NCBI GenBank assembly: GCA_964385195.1 | Contig: CAYLOC010000185.1 | Span: 1 to 6,043 of the forward strand | DNA: 6,043 nucleotides | Source: CAYLOC01 sp964385195 | Lineage (GTDB): Bacteria > Actinomycetota > Actinomycetes > Propionibacteriales > Nocardioidaceae | Direction: 5' to 3' | Part shown: piece by piece, positions 1 to 5,732 of the stretch | Layout of the letters: each line of letters opens with the position of its first letter | Position numbering within the stretch: the stretch's first letter is position 1 | Notes under the pieces: model-generated | Databases searched by the model: none | The model's input: the letters and a program-made list of their open reading frames with translations, nothing else | What the model was told of the DNA's origin: nothing | Translations under genes and position numbers: made by a program

Positions 1-26
1 CATCTGTCCACCGTAGCCGAGAACGC

Positions 27-737
27 TCAACCGGTGGTGGGAACTTCGCGGGGCTCCGACTTCGGCTCTGGCTCCGGCTCTGGCTGCCGCGTCGCGACGT
101 AGCGCTCGGCGTTGTCACGGGCCCACGGCGGGAGGTCGTCCGCGGCGTCCAGCAGCCGCGGCAGCAGGTGGCGTTCGGTGGTCAGCGCACGGAACATCTC
201 GCTCACGGTCACGCCGTGGGCGGGTACGTCGGTGACCCGTATCGGGTCGCCGGGGCCGATCTCGCCGGGCTCGATTACCCGCAGGTAGGGGCCGGGCCGC
301 GCCTTCTGGGTGAACCGCCTGATCCATCGCTGGTCGTCGTAGCCGGTCGCGCCCATCCAGCCCTGGAAGACCCGGCAGGGGATCCGGACGCTTGCCACCG
401 CCAGTACCGCCGTACCGACCTCCCAGCGCTCCCCCACCACGGCCGCGTTGACGTCGAGGCTCTCGGTGGTGAGGTTCTCCCCGAAGTGCCCGTCGGGGAT
501 CGGGTGTCCCAGGTCACCCGCCCAACGGTCGAGATCTTCGCGGGCGAAGGCGTAGACGGCCTGGTAGGGGCCGCCGTGGAACGTGGTATCCGCAACCTGG
601 TCACCGACCAGCCCGAGGGGCTCCACGGCCACGCGGCGGTGGACCGGCCGTTTGTCAATGGCGGTCCTGCGCAGCCGACCCGCCCAGTCGGCGTCCACCG
701 GCTGAGCGACGTTCACCGAGCGTATGCACGCCGGCAT
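27..737 (-). CDS. MOSC domain protein, YiiM-like
   Basis: A 236-residue protein of the MOSC family (molybdenum cofactor sulfurase C-terminal domain), closest in layout to E. coli YiiM. Visible signatures are the N-terminal MPACIRSVNVAQP strand, GLVGDQVADTTFHGGPYQAV at about residues 42-61, HFGENLTT at 84-91, and RIPCRVFQ at 118-125, whose Cys121 matches the conserved MOSC cysteine that can ligate molybdenum. Residues after about 175 fit the 3-alpha domain found C-terminal in YiiM-like proteins. The last 20 residues are a Pro/Glu tail (QPEPEPEPKSEP) that looks disordered. YiiM-type proteins reduce N-hydroxylated bases such as 6-hydroxylaminopurine; whether this one does is inference. There is no signal peptide, so it is probably cytosolic. 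The start ATG lies 20 bp after the ferredoxin stop, with a weak G-rich ribosome site, suggesting one transcript. Family call is firm, substrate unknown. Confidence 0.9.
   Translation of the reverse strand: MPACIRSVNVAQPVDADWAGRLRRTAIDKRPVHRRVAVEPLGLVGDQVADTTFHGGPYQAVYAFAREDLDRWAGDLGHPIPDGHFGENLTTESLDVNAAVVGERWEVGTAVLAVASVRIPCRVFQGWMGATGYDDQRWIRRFTQKARPGPYLRVIEPGEIGPGDPIRVTDVPAHGVTVSEMFRALTTERHLLPRLLDAADDLPPWARDNAERYVATRQPEPEPEPKSEPREVPTTG
63..86. repeat. 12-bp tandem repeat in MOSC gene 3' end
   Basis: Two copies of CGGCTCTGGCTC/G lie head to tail (63-74 and 75-86, 11 of 12 identical). On the coding strand they specify the PEPEPEP part of the MOSC protein's C-terminal tail. Each unit is a whole number of codons, so copy-number change would keep the frame. 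This is probably a small low-complexity expansion in a disordered tail. Confidence 0.6.
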
Positions 738-757
738 CAGCGGGTTCTCGCCCCCGT

Positions 758-1114
758 TCAGGACTCGGTCGGGTTCTCCTGCGGCGGGTAGCTGGCGACC
801 AGCGGGGTGTCCACACCGAGGACTCCGGTGCGCTGCGCGCCGCCGGGCGACCCGAGCGGCTCGGGCTGTCCCTCGAGGGTCTCACTGAAGAACGCTGCGT
901 TGTCGGCGGTGAACTTGTCCCATTCCTCGGGGACGTCGTCTTCGTAGAAGATCGCCTCCACCGGACACACCGGCTCGCAGGCGCCACAGTCGACGCACTC
1001 GTCGGGCTGGATGTACAGCGCGCGCTTGCCCTCGTAGATGCAGTCGACGGGGCACTCGTCCACGCATCCACGATCCACGACGTCGATGCACGGTTGTGCA
1101 ATGGTGTAGGTCAT
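758..1114 (-). CDS. fdxA: FdxA-type seven-iron ferredoxin
   Basis: A 118-residue ferredoxin that should carry one [3Fe-4S] and one [4Fe-4S] cluster and act as a low-potential cytosolic electron carrier. Cysteines fall at 9, 17, 21, 25, 40, 43, 46 and 50. By analogy with Azotobacter ferredoxin I, Cys9, Cys17 and Cys50 bind the [3Fe-4S] cluster, Cys21, Cys40, Cys43 and Cys46 bind the [4Fe-4S] cluster, and Cys25 is free. The segments CVDECPVDCIYEG (17-29) and PDECVDCGACEPVCPVEAI (37-55) are near-diagnostic for actinobacterial FdxA. The C-terminal half has the family features NAAFF, LGSPGGAQ and DTPLVASYPP. The ATG is preceded by AGAGGAGA at normal spacing, which fixes the start. The MOSC gene follows after 20 bp. 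In mycobacteria fdxA belongs to the hypoxia response; no such operator was identified here. Confidence 0.96.
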   Translation of the reverse strand: MTYTIAQPCIDVVDRGCVDECPVDCIYEGKRALYIQPDECVDCGACEPVCPVEAIFYEDDVPEEWDKFTADNAAFFSETLEGQPEPLGSPGGAQRTGVLGVDTPLVASYPPQENPTES

Positions 1115-1137
1115 CCATGTCTCCTCTCTGCCCGTCG

Positions 1138-1143
1138 AGTTTA
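1138..1143 (-). promoter_or_regulatory. possible -10 box for fdxA
   Basis: On the minus strand TAAACT (matches TANNNT) lies 23 nt before the fdxA ATG, which would give a short leader just containing the Shine-Dalgarno (1121-1128). No convincing -35 hexamer is seen 16-18 nt further upstream, so this is a weak suggestion. It would place a separate promoter between the repeat island and fdxA-MOSC. Confidence 0.25.
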
Positions 1144-1219
1144 GCCGACGCGGGTCTCGTTAATCGGCGGGCCACGCGCTTTCCCACCCCGCCGAGTGGG
1201 CCCGAACTCTCCGCCGAGT

Positions 1220-1319
1220 NNNNNNNNNNNNNNNNNNNNNNNNNNNNNNNNNNNNNNNNNNNNNNNNNNNNNNNNNNNNNNNNNNNNNNNNNNNNNNNNN
1301 NNNNNNNNNNNNNNNNNNN
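1220..1319. other. assembly gap of exactly 100 N
   Basis: One hundred consecutive N, the conventional placeholder for a gap of unknown size. Both contig ends carry the same 16 bases, so the true gap could be an array of repeat units or simply an unrecognised overlap of the two contigs. Confidence 0.97.
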
Positions 1320-1331
1320 GAACTCTCCGCC

Positions 1332-1375
1332 GAGTGGGCGAGACTTCTCACGTGGGCGAGAAGAAGTGCCCACTC
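1332..1375. repeat. stem-loop within the first repeat island
   Basis: GAGTGGGC at 1332-1339 pairs perfectly with GCCCACTC at 1368-1375. An inner stem CTTCTC (1344-1349) pairs with GAGAAG (1358-1363), leaving an 8-nt loop and a 4x4 internal mismatch. It sits about 50 bp after the aph-like stop codon on the minus strand, so it could end or stabilise that transcript. It has no U tract, so a classical intrinsic terminator is not supported. Confidence 0.55.
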
Positions 1376-1426
1376 AAGCGAGAGGACGTGCCTACTCGGC
1401 GGGGTGGTGCTGACGCGAGGACCGGG

Positions 1427-2368
1427 TCAGTCCTGTACCGCCTTGGCCAGCGTGACACACATCGTGATCCACTCCTGGTCCTCCGCGTCCAGCCCGCGGC
1501 CGAGCACGGCAGCGTCCTGCAGGGTCCACAGCGCGTTGTGCACCATGCGTACGACGACCCAGTCCCGTGCCCGGTCCTCGTCAAGTTCGCTGCCGTCGAT
1601 GAGGGTGTGGAACCGCTGGCGGACCGCGGCACGCGGGTCTGCTGCTGCGAGCACCTCGTCCCACCGGTTCCATAGCATCGATGCAAGCTCGTAGTGCGGG
1701 TCGCCGGACATCGGCTTGGGGTCGATGACCAGCCATGGCTCGCGGTCGGCGGCGAGTACGTTCTCGTAGTGCAGGTCGCCGTGAATCATCGTGCCGGTAC
1801 TGGCCGGGTCAGCCACGAAGTCATCGCCCAGGGACAGGGCCTGCTCCACCAGCCGTCGGGGGAGAGGCACGTCCCGTTCAAGGTGCCGGAGCTCGTCGTT
1901 CCACCGGGCGATGTAGGAGGTGAGCGTGTGCAACTGTGCCGGTGCCGGGACGTGGATGCGTCGGTAGAGGCCGGCGACGACCTCGCATGCCTCGATCACG
2001 TCGACCCCGGTCAGGTCTCGGTCGGCGTGCAGCCGCTCCAGCAACATCACGTGCCGCTTGGGGTCCGCGCGGTACAACTGGGCCACTCCGTTACCGGCCA
2101 GTGTCTTCAGGGCCAGGTACTCGTGTTCTTCCTCATCGTGCGGCCAGGCGAACTTCACCACCGCGGCGGTTCCGGTCGACGTACGCACAGGAACGACCAA
2201 CGCACAGAAACCGTGGGACGGATCACCGTCGTAGGACAACTCCCATTCCGACATCACGTCGCGGACCAGTCCGGGCAAGGCGTCCAGCCAGGCGGTCCAC
2301 TCCGCGCCGCGCTCGGCGAACGCCTTCAGCCCGGCGGGGATGTCGAACGGCAGCGCGGTCGAGGTCAC
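1427..2368 (-). CDS. APH(6)/streptomycin 6-kinase family phosphotransferase
   Basis: A 313-residue aminoglycoside phosphotransferase-fold enzyme, best matching the APH(6) (StrB, hydroxyurea-induced kinase-like) branch, which transfers ATP phosphate to the 6-hydroxyl of streptomycin. The N-lobe lysine is in AAVVKFAWP (Lys72), followed by an acidic helix EEEHEYLAL (79-87). The catalytic loop is HGDLHYENVL (196-205, Asp198 and Asn203) and the metal-binding motif is VIDPKP (214-219, DPK instead of the DFG of other kinases, typical of APH(6)). GDPHYELASMLWNRWDE follows at 222-238. Length is near the family norm of roughly 270-310. GTG at 2368 is chosen because GGGAGGA lies 7 nt upstream; ATG at 2386 would add 6 residues, and extension to 2431 would run into repeat DNA. 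It stands alone between two repeat islands. Kinase family is firm; resistance to streptomycin is inference, and many chromosomal members have unknown substrates. Confidence 0.88.
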   Translation of the reverse strand: MTSTALPFDIPAGLKAFAERGAEWTAWLDALPGLVRDVMSEWELSYDGDPSHGFCALVVPVRTSTGTAAVVKFAWPHDEEEHEYLALKTLAGNGVAQLYRADPKRHVMLLERLHADRDLTGVDVIEACEVVAGLYRRIHVPAPAQLHTLTSYIARWNDELRHLERDVPLPRRLVEQALSLGDDFVADPASTGTMIHGDLHYENVLAADREPWLVIDPKPMSGDPHYELASMLWNRWDEVLAAADPRAAVRQRFHTLIDGSELDEDRARDWVVVRMVHNALWTLQDAAVLGRGLDAEDQEWITMCVTLAKAVQD

Positions 2369-2375
2369 CCGCTTA

Positions 2376-2382
2376 TCCTCCC
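2376..2382 (-). promoter_or_regulatory. Shine-Dalgarno deciding the aph-like start
   Basis: GGGAGGA on the minus strand, 7 nt before GTG at 2368. It lies inside the frame of the longer ATG (2386) version, which argues for the GTG start. No -10/-35 pair is recognisable between this site and the repeat island, so the promoter may lie in or beyond the gap. Confidence 0.7.
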
Positions 2383-2445
2383 GCATGGGCCACGGCCGCC
2401 CCTCGGCCCGGGGTCGGCGAGGCAAACGCACCGTGGGCGAGGAGA

Positions 2446-2489
2446 GTTTGCCTTGTAGACGGTGCGTTTGCCCCGTCTACAAGGCAAAC
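2446..2489. repeat. perfect 17-bp hairpin with a competing 14-bp stem
   Basis: GTTTGCCTTGTAGACGG at 2446-2462 is the exact reverse complement of 2473-2489, with a 10-nt loop (2463-2472). A second perfect stem, GGCAAACGCACCGT at 2421-2434 with 2459-2472, uses that loop plus four bases of the first stem, so the two folds compete. As RNA made from narI onward, the larger hairpin is strong enough to block read-through or protect the narGHJI mRNA 3' end, but it has no U tract. As DNA it could extrude as a cruciform. Confidence 0.8.
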
Positions 2490-2519
2490 GCAGGGGGGCG
2501 GCAAACGCAGGGGGGCGGC

Positions 2520-2619
2520 NNNNNNNNNNNNNNNNNNNNNNNNNNNNNNNNNNNNNNNNNNNNNNNNNNNNNNNNNNNNNNNNNNNNNNNNNNNNNNNNN
2601 NNNNNNNNNNNNNNNNNNN
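2520..2619. other. assembly gap of exactly 100 N
   Basis: One hundred N, a placeholder of unknown real length. The nine bases before it (2511-2519) and the nine after it (2620-2628) are both GGGGGCGGC, so assembly most likely broke inside the 17-bp tandem array. The distance between narI and the aph-like gene is therefore not known. Confidence 0.97.
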
Positions 2620-2634
2620 GGGGGCGGCTCGGGA

Positions 2635-3375
2635 TCAGTACGGGGTGCCGATCTTGCGCCACTTGCGGCCCCCGGTCCCCGGCTCGGACGGGTGGCCGTG
2701 CTTCTTGGCGCGGTAGACGACGTACGGCCGCCACAGGTACCACAGCGGGTAGCTCCACGCATGCACCAACCGGGTGAACGGCCAGAGCAGGAACAGCACC
2801 CACGCCGCGATCGCGTGGATCTCGAAGATCAGCGGGGACTCCATCGCCAGCGCCACGTTGGCGTGGCCGGCGAACAACCCACGGAACCACACCGAGATCG
2901 TCTCCCGGTAGTCGAACCCCTCCGGCGCGTTGATCGCGGTCGTGGCGATGCCCAGCGCCACCATGATGCCGAGCATGATCAGCGCCACCCAGTCGACCCG
3001 GCTGGTCGTGGCTCGTACCCGGGGCACGAACAGCCGCCGCGCCGCGAGGATCCCGACCCCGGTGATCACCAGCGCTGCGGCGAGCAAACCCGCGGCGGCG
3101 GAGAACAGGTGGTAGACGTGCTCGTTGATCCCGATCGCCTCCACCCACGACTTCGGGATCAAGATGCCGATGACGTGTCCCCCGATCGCGGCGAATGTCC
3201 CGTAGTGGAACATCGGCGCGCCCCACTTCAGCCGCTTGTGCTCCTGCAGTTCAGTGGAGTACGACGTCCAGCCGTACTGGTCGTAGCGCCACCGCCAGAT
3301 GTGCCCGACGATGAACACCGCCATCGAGATGTAGGGAAGGATGACCCACCAGAAGTAGGCCCATGCCTGGCTCAC
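2635..3375 (-). CDS. narI: Respiratory nitrate reductase gamma subunit (cytochrome b)
   Basis: A 246-residue integral membrane di-heme cytochrome b that oxidises menaquinol and passes electrons to NarH. Five hydrophobic helices are visible at about 5-26, 52-73, 89-111, 128-147 and 184-204. The four heme-ligand histidines expected from the E. coli structure are present at almost identical positions: His57 and His67 in FHYGTFAAIGGH, then His187 in FEIHA and His205 in RLVHAW. The C-terminal tail (KKHGHPSEPGTGGRKWRKIG) is basic and cytoplasmic, where it would contact NarGH. GTG at 3375 overlaps the narJ stop as GTGA; the frame stays open upstream to 3852 but that part is the narJ antiphase. Length is close to E. 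coli NarI (225). It is the last gene of the operon, and repeat DNA begins within ten bases of its stop codon. Confidence 0.97.
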   Translation of the reverse strand: MSQAWAYFWWVILPYISMAVFIVGHIWRWRYDQYGWTSYSTELQEHKRLKWGAPMFHYGTFAAIGGHVIGILIPKSWVEAIGINEHVYHLFSAAAGLLAAALVITGVGILAARRLFVPRVRATTSRVDWVALIMLGIMVALGIATTAINAPEGFDYRETISVWFRGLFAGHANVALAMESPLIFEIHAIAAWVLFLLWPFTRLVHAWSYPLWYLWRPYVVYRAKKHGHPSEPGTGGRKWRKIGTPY

Positions 3376-4025
3376 TGCGATGCCGCCTTCCCGTAGCCGG
3401 ACATGTACTCCGGGGGCGCGAACGGCTCCAGTCCGACCTCCTCCGTCGGCGGCCCGGTCTCCCACGCCTTGCTCACCGCGGAGAGCTCCCGCCGGCCGAG
3501 GCCGGGTAGCTGCGCACACACCGCTTCCACGATGTCCAGGTACGGCGTCTCCGCCCGCTGCAACGCCCGGCGCAGCAGTTCCAGGTCGGCCCGGTGGCTG
3601 CGCAGCAGCTTCTCCCCCGCCGGACAAAGGGAGGCGAACTCCAGCACCTGCGGCAGGTAGTCCGGCAGCTCCTCCTCCGACGGAGTAAAGCCCGCGGTCC
3701 GGTAGGCGGTCTTGATCGAGAGCATCGACATGCCCCGCTTGCGCGTGTCGCCGTACCGGAAGTAGGTCAGGTACAGCGCACACCGCCGCCGCAGGTCGAA
3801 CGTCTCCACGTAGTGCCGTGCAACGGAATCGGGGGGCGTGCCGCGCAACCACCCCACGAACCGGGCCAGCGGCTCGCGGCTCGCCTTGCGGCGCACACCC
3901 GCGACCGCCTCGTCGAGGACGCCCAGCCCGTCGAACAGCGACCGCGTGGGGTACTGCAACAGCACCGACGCCAGCTTGAACACCCCGACGGACACGCTCG
4001 CCCCGGTGTCCCGGTGCGTGCTCAC
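3372..4025 (-). CDS. narJ: Nitrate reductase maturation chaperone NarJ (delta subunit)
   Basis: A 217-residue cytosolic chaperone of the TorD/DmsD/NarJ group. NarJ binds apo-NarG, allows molybdenum-cofactor and iron-sulfur insertion, and holds NarGH until it docks on NarI; it is not part of the final enzyme. Visible family features are LASVLLQYP (18-26), HYVETFDLRRRCALYLTYFR (71-90) followed by YGDTRKRGMSML, and ELPDYLPQVLEFASL (119-133). The body is helical and lacks membrane segments. The GTG start at 4025 shares bases with the narH stop (GTGA), and the stop overlaps the narI start the same way, so translation is probably coupled down the operon. Extension to an ATG at 4076 would lie inside narH and lacks support. 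The E. coli protein is about 236 residues. Confidence 0.95.
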   Translation of the reverse strand: MSTHRDTGASVSVGVFKLASVLLQYPTRSLFDGLGVLDEAVAGVRRKASREPLARFVGWLRGTPPDSVARHYVETFDLRRRCALYLTYFRYGDTRKRGMSMLSIKTAYRTAGFTPSEEELPDYLPQVLEFASLCPAGEKLLRSHRADLELLRRALQRAETPYLDIVEAVCAQLPGLGRRELSAVSKAWETGPPTEEVGLEPFAPPEYMSGYGKAASQ

Positions 4026-5665
4026 GGCGATCCCTGCTCCGGAAAGAGCTTCGAGGGCGACCCGGTGCCGTTCCACCCGAACAGGTTGAACCGTTCGGTC
4101 CCGTCGTCGGCGCGGAACGTGCTCCCGCCGCCCTGGGTCACGCCGGCGTGGAACCCCTCACCGCCGGGTGGGCCGTGCCCGCCCATGCCCGGCCCGCCCT
4201 CGGTGTCGAGGCTGCAGAACAGCTGCTCGTGCTGGGCCATCAGCCGCCCCGCGTCCTCGGCATGGGTCTTCGGGATGACGTACCGGTCGTCGTACTTGGC
4301 AATGGCCAGCAGCCGGTACAGGTCGTCCAGCTCGTCGAGCTCTGCGTCGACGGTGGCGGACAGCGCCTCGTTCGGCTCCAGCCCGAGCTGCCCGGCGCGT
4401 TGTACGGCGCGGACGACGGCGAGCTTGCGCAGCACCTTCTCCACGGTCTCCACCTTTCCTGCCGTGAACAGGTTGGCGAGGTACTCCATCGGGATGCGCA
4501 GGTCGTGGATGGTGGCGAAAACCTGGTCGGGGTCGGTGTCGTCGTACCCTTCCGCGTGCACGATGTCGGAGACCGGCGACAGCGGCGGGATGTACCAGAC
4601 CATCGGCAGGGTGCGGTACTCCGGGTGCAGCGGCAGCGCGACCCGGTGTCTGGTGATCAGCTGGTACGCCGGTGAGCGGCGCGCGGCCTCCATCCAATCC
4701 GCCGGGATGCCCTGTTCCTCGGCGGCCCGCTGTACCTCGGGGTCGAACGGGTCGAGGAAGACCCCCATCTGCGCCTCGTAGAGGTCCTGCTCGTCCGGGG
4801 TCGCGGCCGCGGCCGTGACCTTGTCGGCGTCGTACAACATCAGCCCCAGGTAACGCAGCCGGCCCACGCAGGTCTCGGAGCAGATCGTGGGCTGGCCGGA
4901 CTCGATCCGCGGGTAGCACAGCGTGCACTTCTCCGCCTTGCCGGTGCGGTGGTTGAAGTAGACCTTCTTGTACGGGCAGCCGGAGACGCAGAACCGCCAG
5001 CCGCGGCACCGGTCCTGGTCCACCAGCACGATCCCGTCCTCCTCGCGTTTGTACATCGCGCCGGAGGGACAGGAGGCGACGCAGGACGGGTTGAGGCAGT
5101 GCTCACAGATCCGCGGCAGGTAGAACATGAAGACGTTCTCGAACTCCATGCGGACCTGCTCCGCCAGCTTCTCCATATGACGACCGTGCAAGTTGGGATC
5201 ATCCACGGCGTGTTCGGGGGCACCGGCGAGGTCGTCGTCCCAGTTGCCGCCCCACTTCATGTCCATGTCCTGGCCGGTGAGCGCGGAGATCGAGTGCGCA
5301 CTGGGGTTGTGGGTACCCAGCGGCGCGGTGATGACGTCGCCGTAGTTGTAGGTCCAGGGATCGCCGTAGTCGTCGATGCTGGGCAGGTCGGGGTTGTAGA
5401 AGATCGACAGCAGCTTCTTCAGCCGCCCGCCCGCCTTCAGCTGCAACCGGCCCTTGCGGTCCAGTGTCCAGCCGCCGTGCCACTGCTCCTGGTCCTCGTA
5501 CCGTTTGGGGTAGCCGACGCCGGGCTTGGTCTCGACGTTGTTGAAGTAGATGTACTCGGTGCCGGGCCGGTTGGTCCACACCTGCTTGCAGGTGACGGTG
5601 CAGGTGTGACACCCGATGCACTTGTCGAGGTTCATCACCATCGTCATCTGCGCCATCACCCGCAT
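4022..5665 (-). CDS. narH: Respiratory nitrate reductase beta subunit (Fe-S)
   Basis: A 547-residue electron-transfer subunit carrying three [4Fe-4S] clusters and one [3Fe-4S] cluster between NarI hemes and the NarG active site, on the cytoplasmic face. Four cysteine groups are complete: Cys16/19/22/26 (CIGCHTCTVTC), Cys187/190/195/199 (CEHCLNPSCVASC), Cys220-Trp223-Cys226-Cys230 (CRGWRFCVSGC, where Trp replaces a cysteine and defines the [3Fe-4S] site), and Cys247/250/262/266. The NarH-specific C-terminal region runs from about 340 to 485. The last 60 residues are Gly-rich (GGPGMGGHGPPGGEGF) and look like a lineage extension. ATG at 5665 is chosen because GGAGGAGGG lies 8 nt upstream and MRVMAQMTMVMNLDKC matches known NarH N-termini; a GTG at 5713 would fall in the upstream hairpin. 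It overlaps narJ by 4 bp. Confidence 0.98.
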   Translation of the reverse strand: MRVMAQMTMVMNLDKCIGCHTCTVTCKQVWTNRPGTEYIYFNNVETKPGVGYPKRYEDQEQWHGGWTLDRKGRLQLKAGGRLKKLLSIFYNPDLPSIDDYGDPWTYNYGDVITAPLGTHNPSAHSISALTGQDMDMKWGGNWDDDLAGAPEHAVDDPNLHGRHMEKLAEQVRMEFENVFMFYLPRICEHCLNPSCVASCPSGAMYKREEDGIVLVDQDRCRGWRFCVSGCPYKKVYFNHRTGKAEKCTLCYPRIESGQPTICSETCVGRLRYLGLMLYDADKVTAAAATPDEQDLYEAQMGVFLDPFDPEVQRAAEEQGIPADWMEAARRSPAYQLITRHRVALPLHPEYRTLPMVWYIPPLSPVSDIVHAEGYDDTDPDQVFATIHDLRIPMEYLANLFTAGKVETVEKVLRKLAVVRAVQRAGQLGLEPNEALSATVDAELDELDDLYRLLAIAKYDDRYVIPKTHAEDAGRLMAQHEQLFCSLDTEGGPGMGGHGPPGGEGFHAGVTQGGGSTFRADDGTERFNLFGWNGTGSPSKLFPEQGSP

Positions 5666-5673
5666 GGCTGCCA

Positions 5674-5682
5674 CCCTCCTCC
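5674..5682 (-). promoter_or_regulatory. strong Shine-Dalgarno of narH
   Basis: GGAGGAGGG on the minus strand, 8 nt before the narH ATG. It starts only 2 nt after the intercistronic hairpin, so that structure could influence ribosome access. Confidence 0.8.
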
Positions 5683-5684
5683 GG

Positions 5685-5732
5685 TTCGTCCGACCTGCGC
5701 TCGTGGGAACCACCTGGTCTGGGTCGGACGAA
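5685..5732 (-). promoter_or_regulatory. intercistronic hairpin between narG and narH
   Basis: TTCGTCCGACC at 5685-5695 is the exact reverse complement of 5722-5732, giving an 11-bp GC-rich stem around a 26-nt loop. Inside the loop GTGG and CCAC can form a small second stem around TTC on the RNA strand. The stem starts three bases after the narG stop codon and ends two bases before the narH ribosome site. It has no U tract, so a role in mRNA stability, processing or narG:narH balance is more likely than termination. The role is inference; the pairing is seen. Confidence 0.65.

Larger units (their letters stand above)
1184..1407. repeat. repeat island with 18-bp inverted ends, split by gap
   Basis: This non-coding block fills most of the space between fdxA and the aph-like gene. 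Its outer ends form an inverted repeat: CCACCCCGCCGAGTGGGC at 1184-1201 matches the reverse complement of 1390-1407 at 17 of 18 positions. Inside, the word CCGCCGAGT recurs at 1189, 1211 and 1327, the first two 22 bp apart. The 16-mer GAACTCTCCGCCGAGT occurs on both sides of the N run (1204-1219 and 1320-1335). The inverted ends recall a miniature inverted-repeat element or REP-like palindrome, but no target-site duplication is evident and the interior is missing. No coding signal is seen anywhere in 1115-1426. Confidence 0.7.
2421..2628. repeat. GGCAAACGCA repeat island, split by gap
   Basis: This block lies between narI and the aph-like gene. GGCAAACGCA occurs directly at 2421-2430, 2483-2492 and 2500-2509 and inverted at 2463-2472. 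From 2483 the unit GGCAAACGCAGGGGGGC (17 bp) is tandemly repeated twice exactly (2483-2499, 2500-2516). The third copy starts at 2517 and enters the N run. The right side of the gap resumes with GGGGGCGGC, the tail of the same unit, six bases from the narI stop codon. The most natural reading is a tandem array of unknown length. The block also shares CGTGGGCGAG (2432-2441) with the other island (1351-1360). No coding signal is seen in 2387-2634. Confidence 0.85.

Noticed and set aside
1..3. ATG on the minus strand at the window edge as start of the next gene
   Set aside because: There is a possible G-rich stretch just upstream but at too short a spacing, and no coding sequence can be seen.
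2369..2431. Longer aph-like start at GTG 2431
   Set aside because: The first residues would be encoded by the GGCAAACGCA repeat itself, and the good Shine-Dalgarno favours GTG 2368.
2446..2489. Intrinsic terminator call for the 17-bp hairpin
   Set aside because: Neither strand has a T tract after the stem, so it is kept as a hairpin with only a possible read-through effect.
2421..2519. CRISPR-like array suggested by regularly recurring GGCAAACGCA
   Set aside because: The repeat is only 10 bp, some copies are inverted, the tandem part has no unique spacers, and no cas gene is present.
1936..3396. Long plus-strand open frame of 486 codons
   Set aside because: It runs across the N gap and is antisense to aph and narI. 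The translation is Arg/Pro-rich low-complexity, typical of a GC-rich shadow frame.
3376..3852. Long upstream extension of the narI reading frame
   Set aside because: It overlaps the well-conserved narJ gene in another frame, shows no NarI-like residues, and the GTG at 3375 gives the expected length and heme histidines.
5666..5713. Alternative upstream GTG start for narH
   Set aside because: It would be inside the intercistronic hairpin with no ribosome site, and adds residues absent from NarH proteins.
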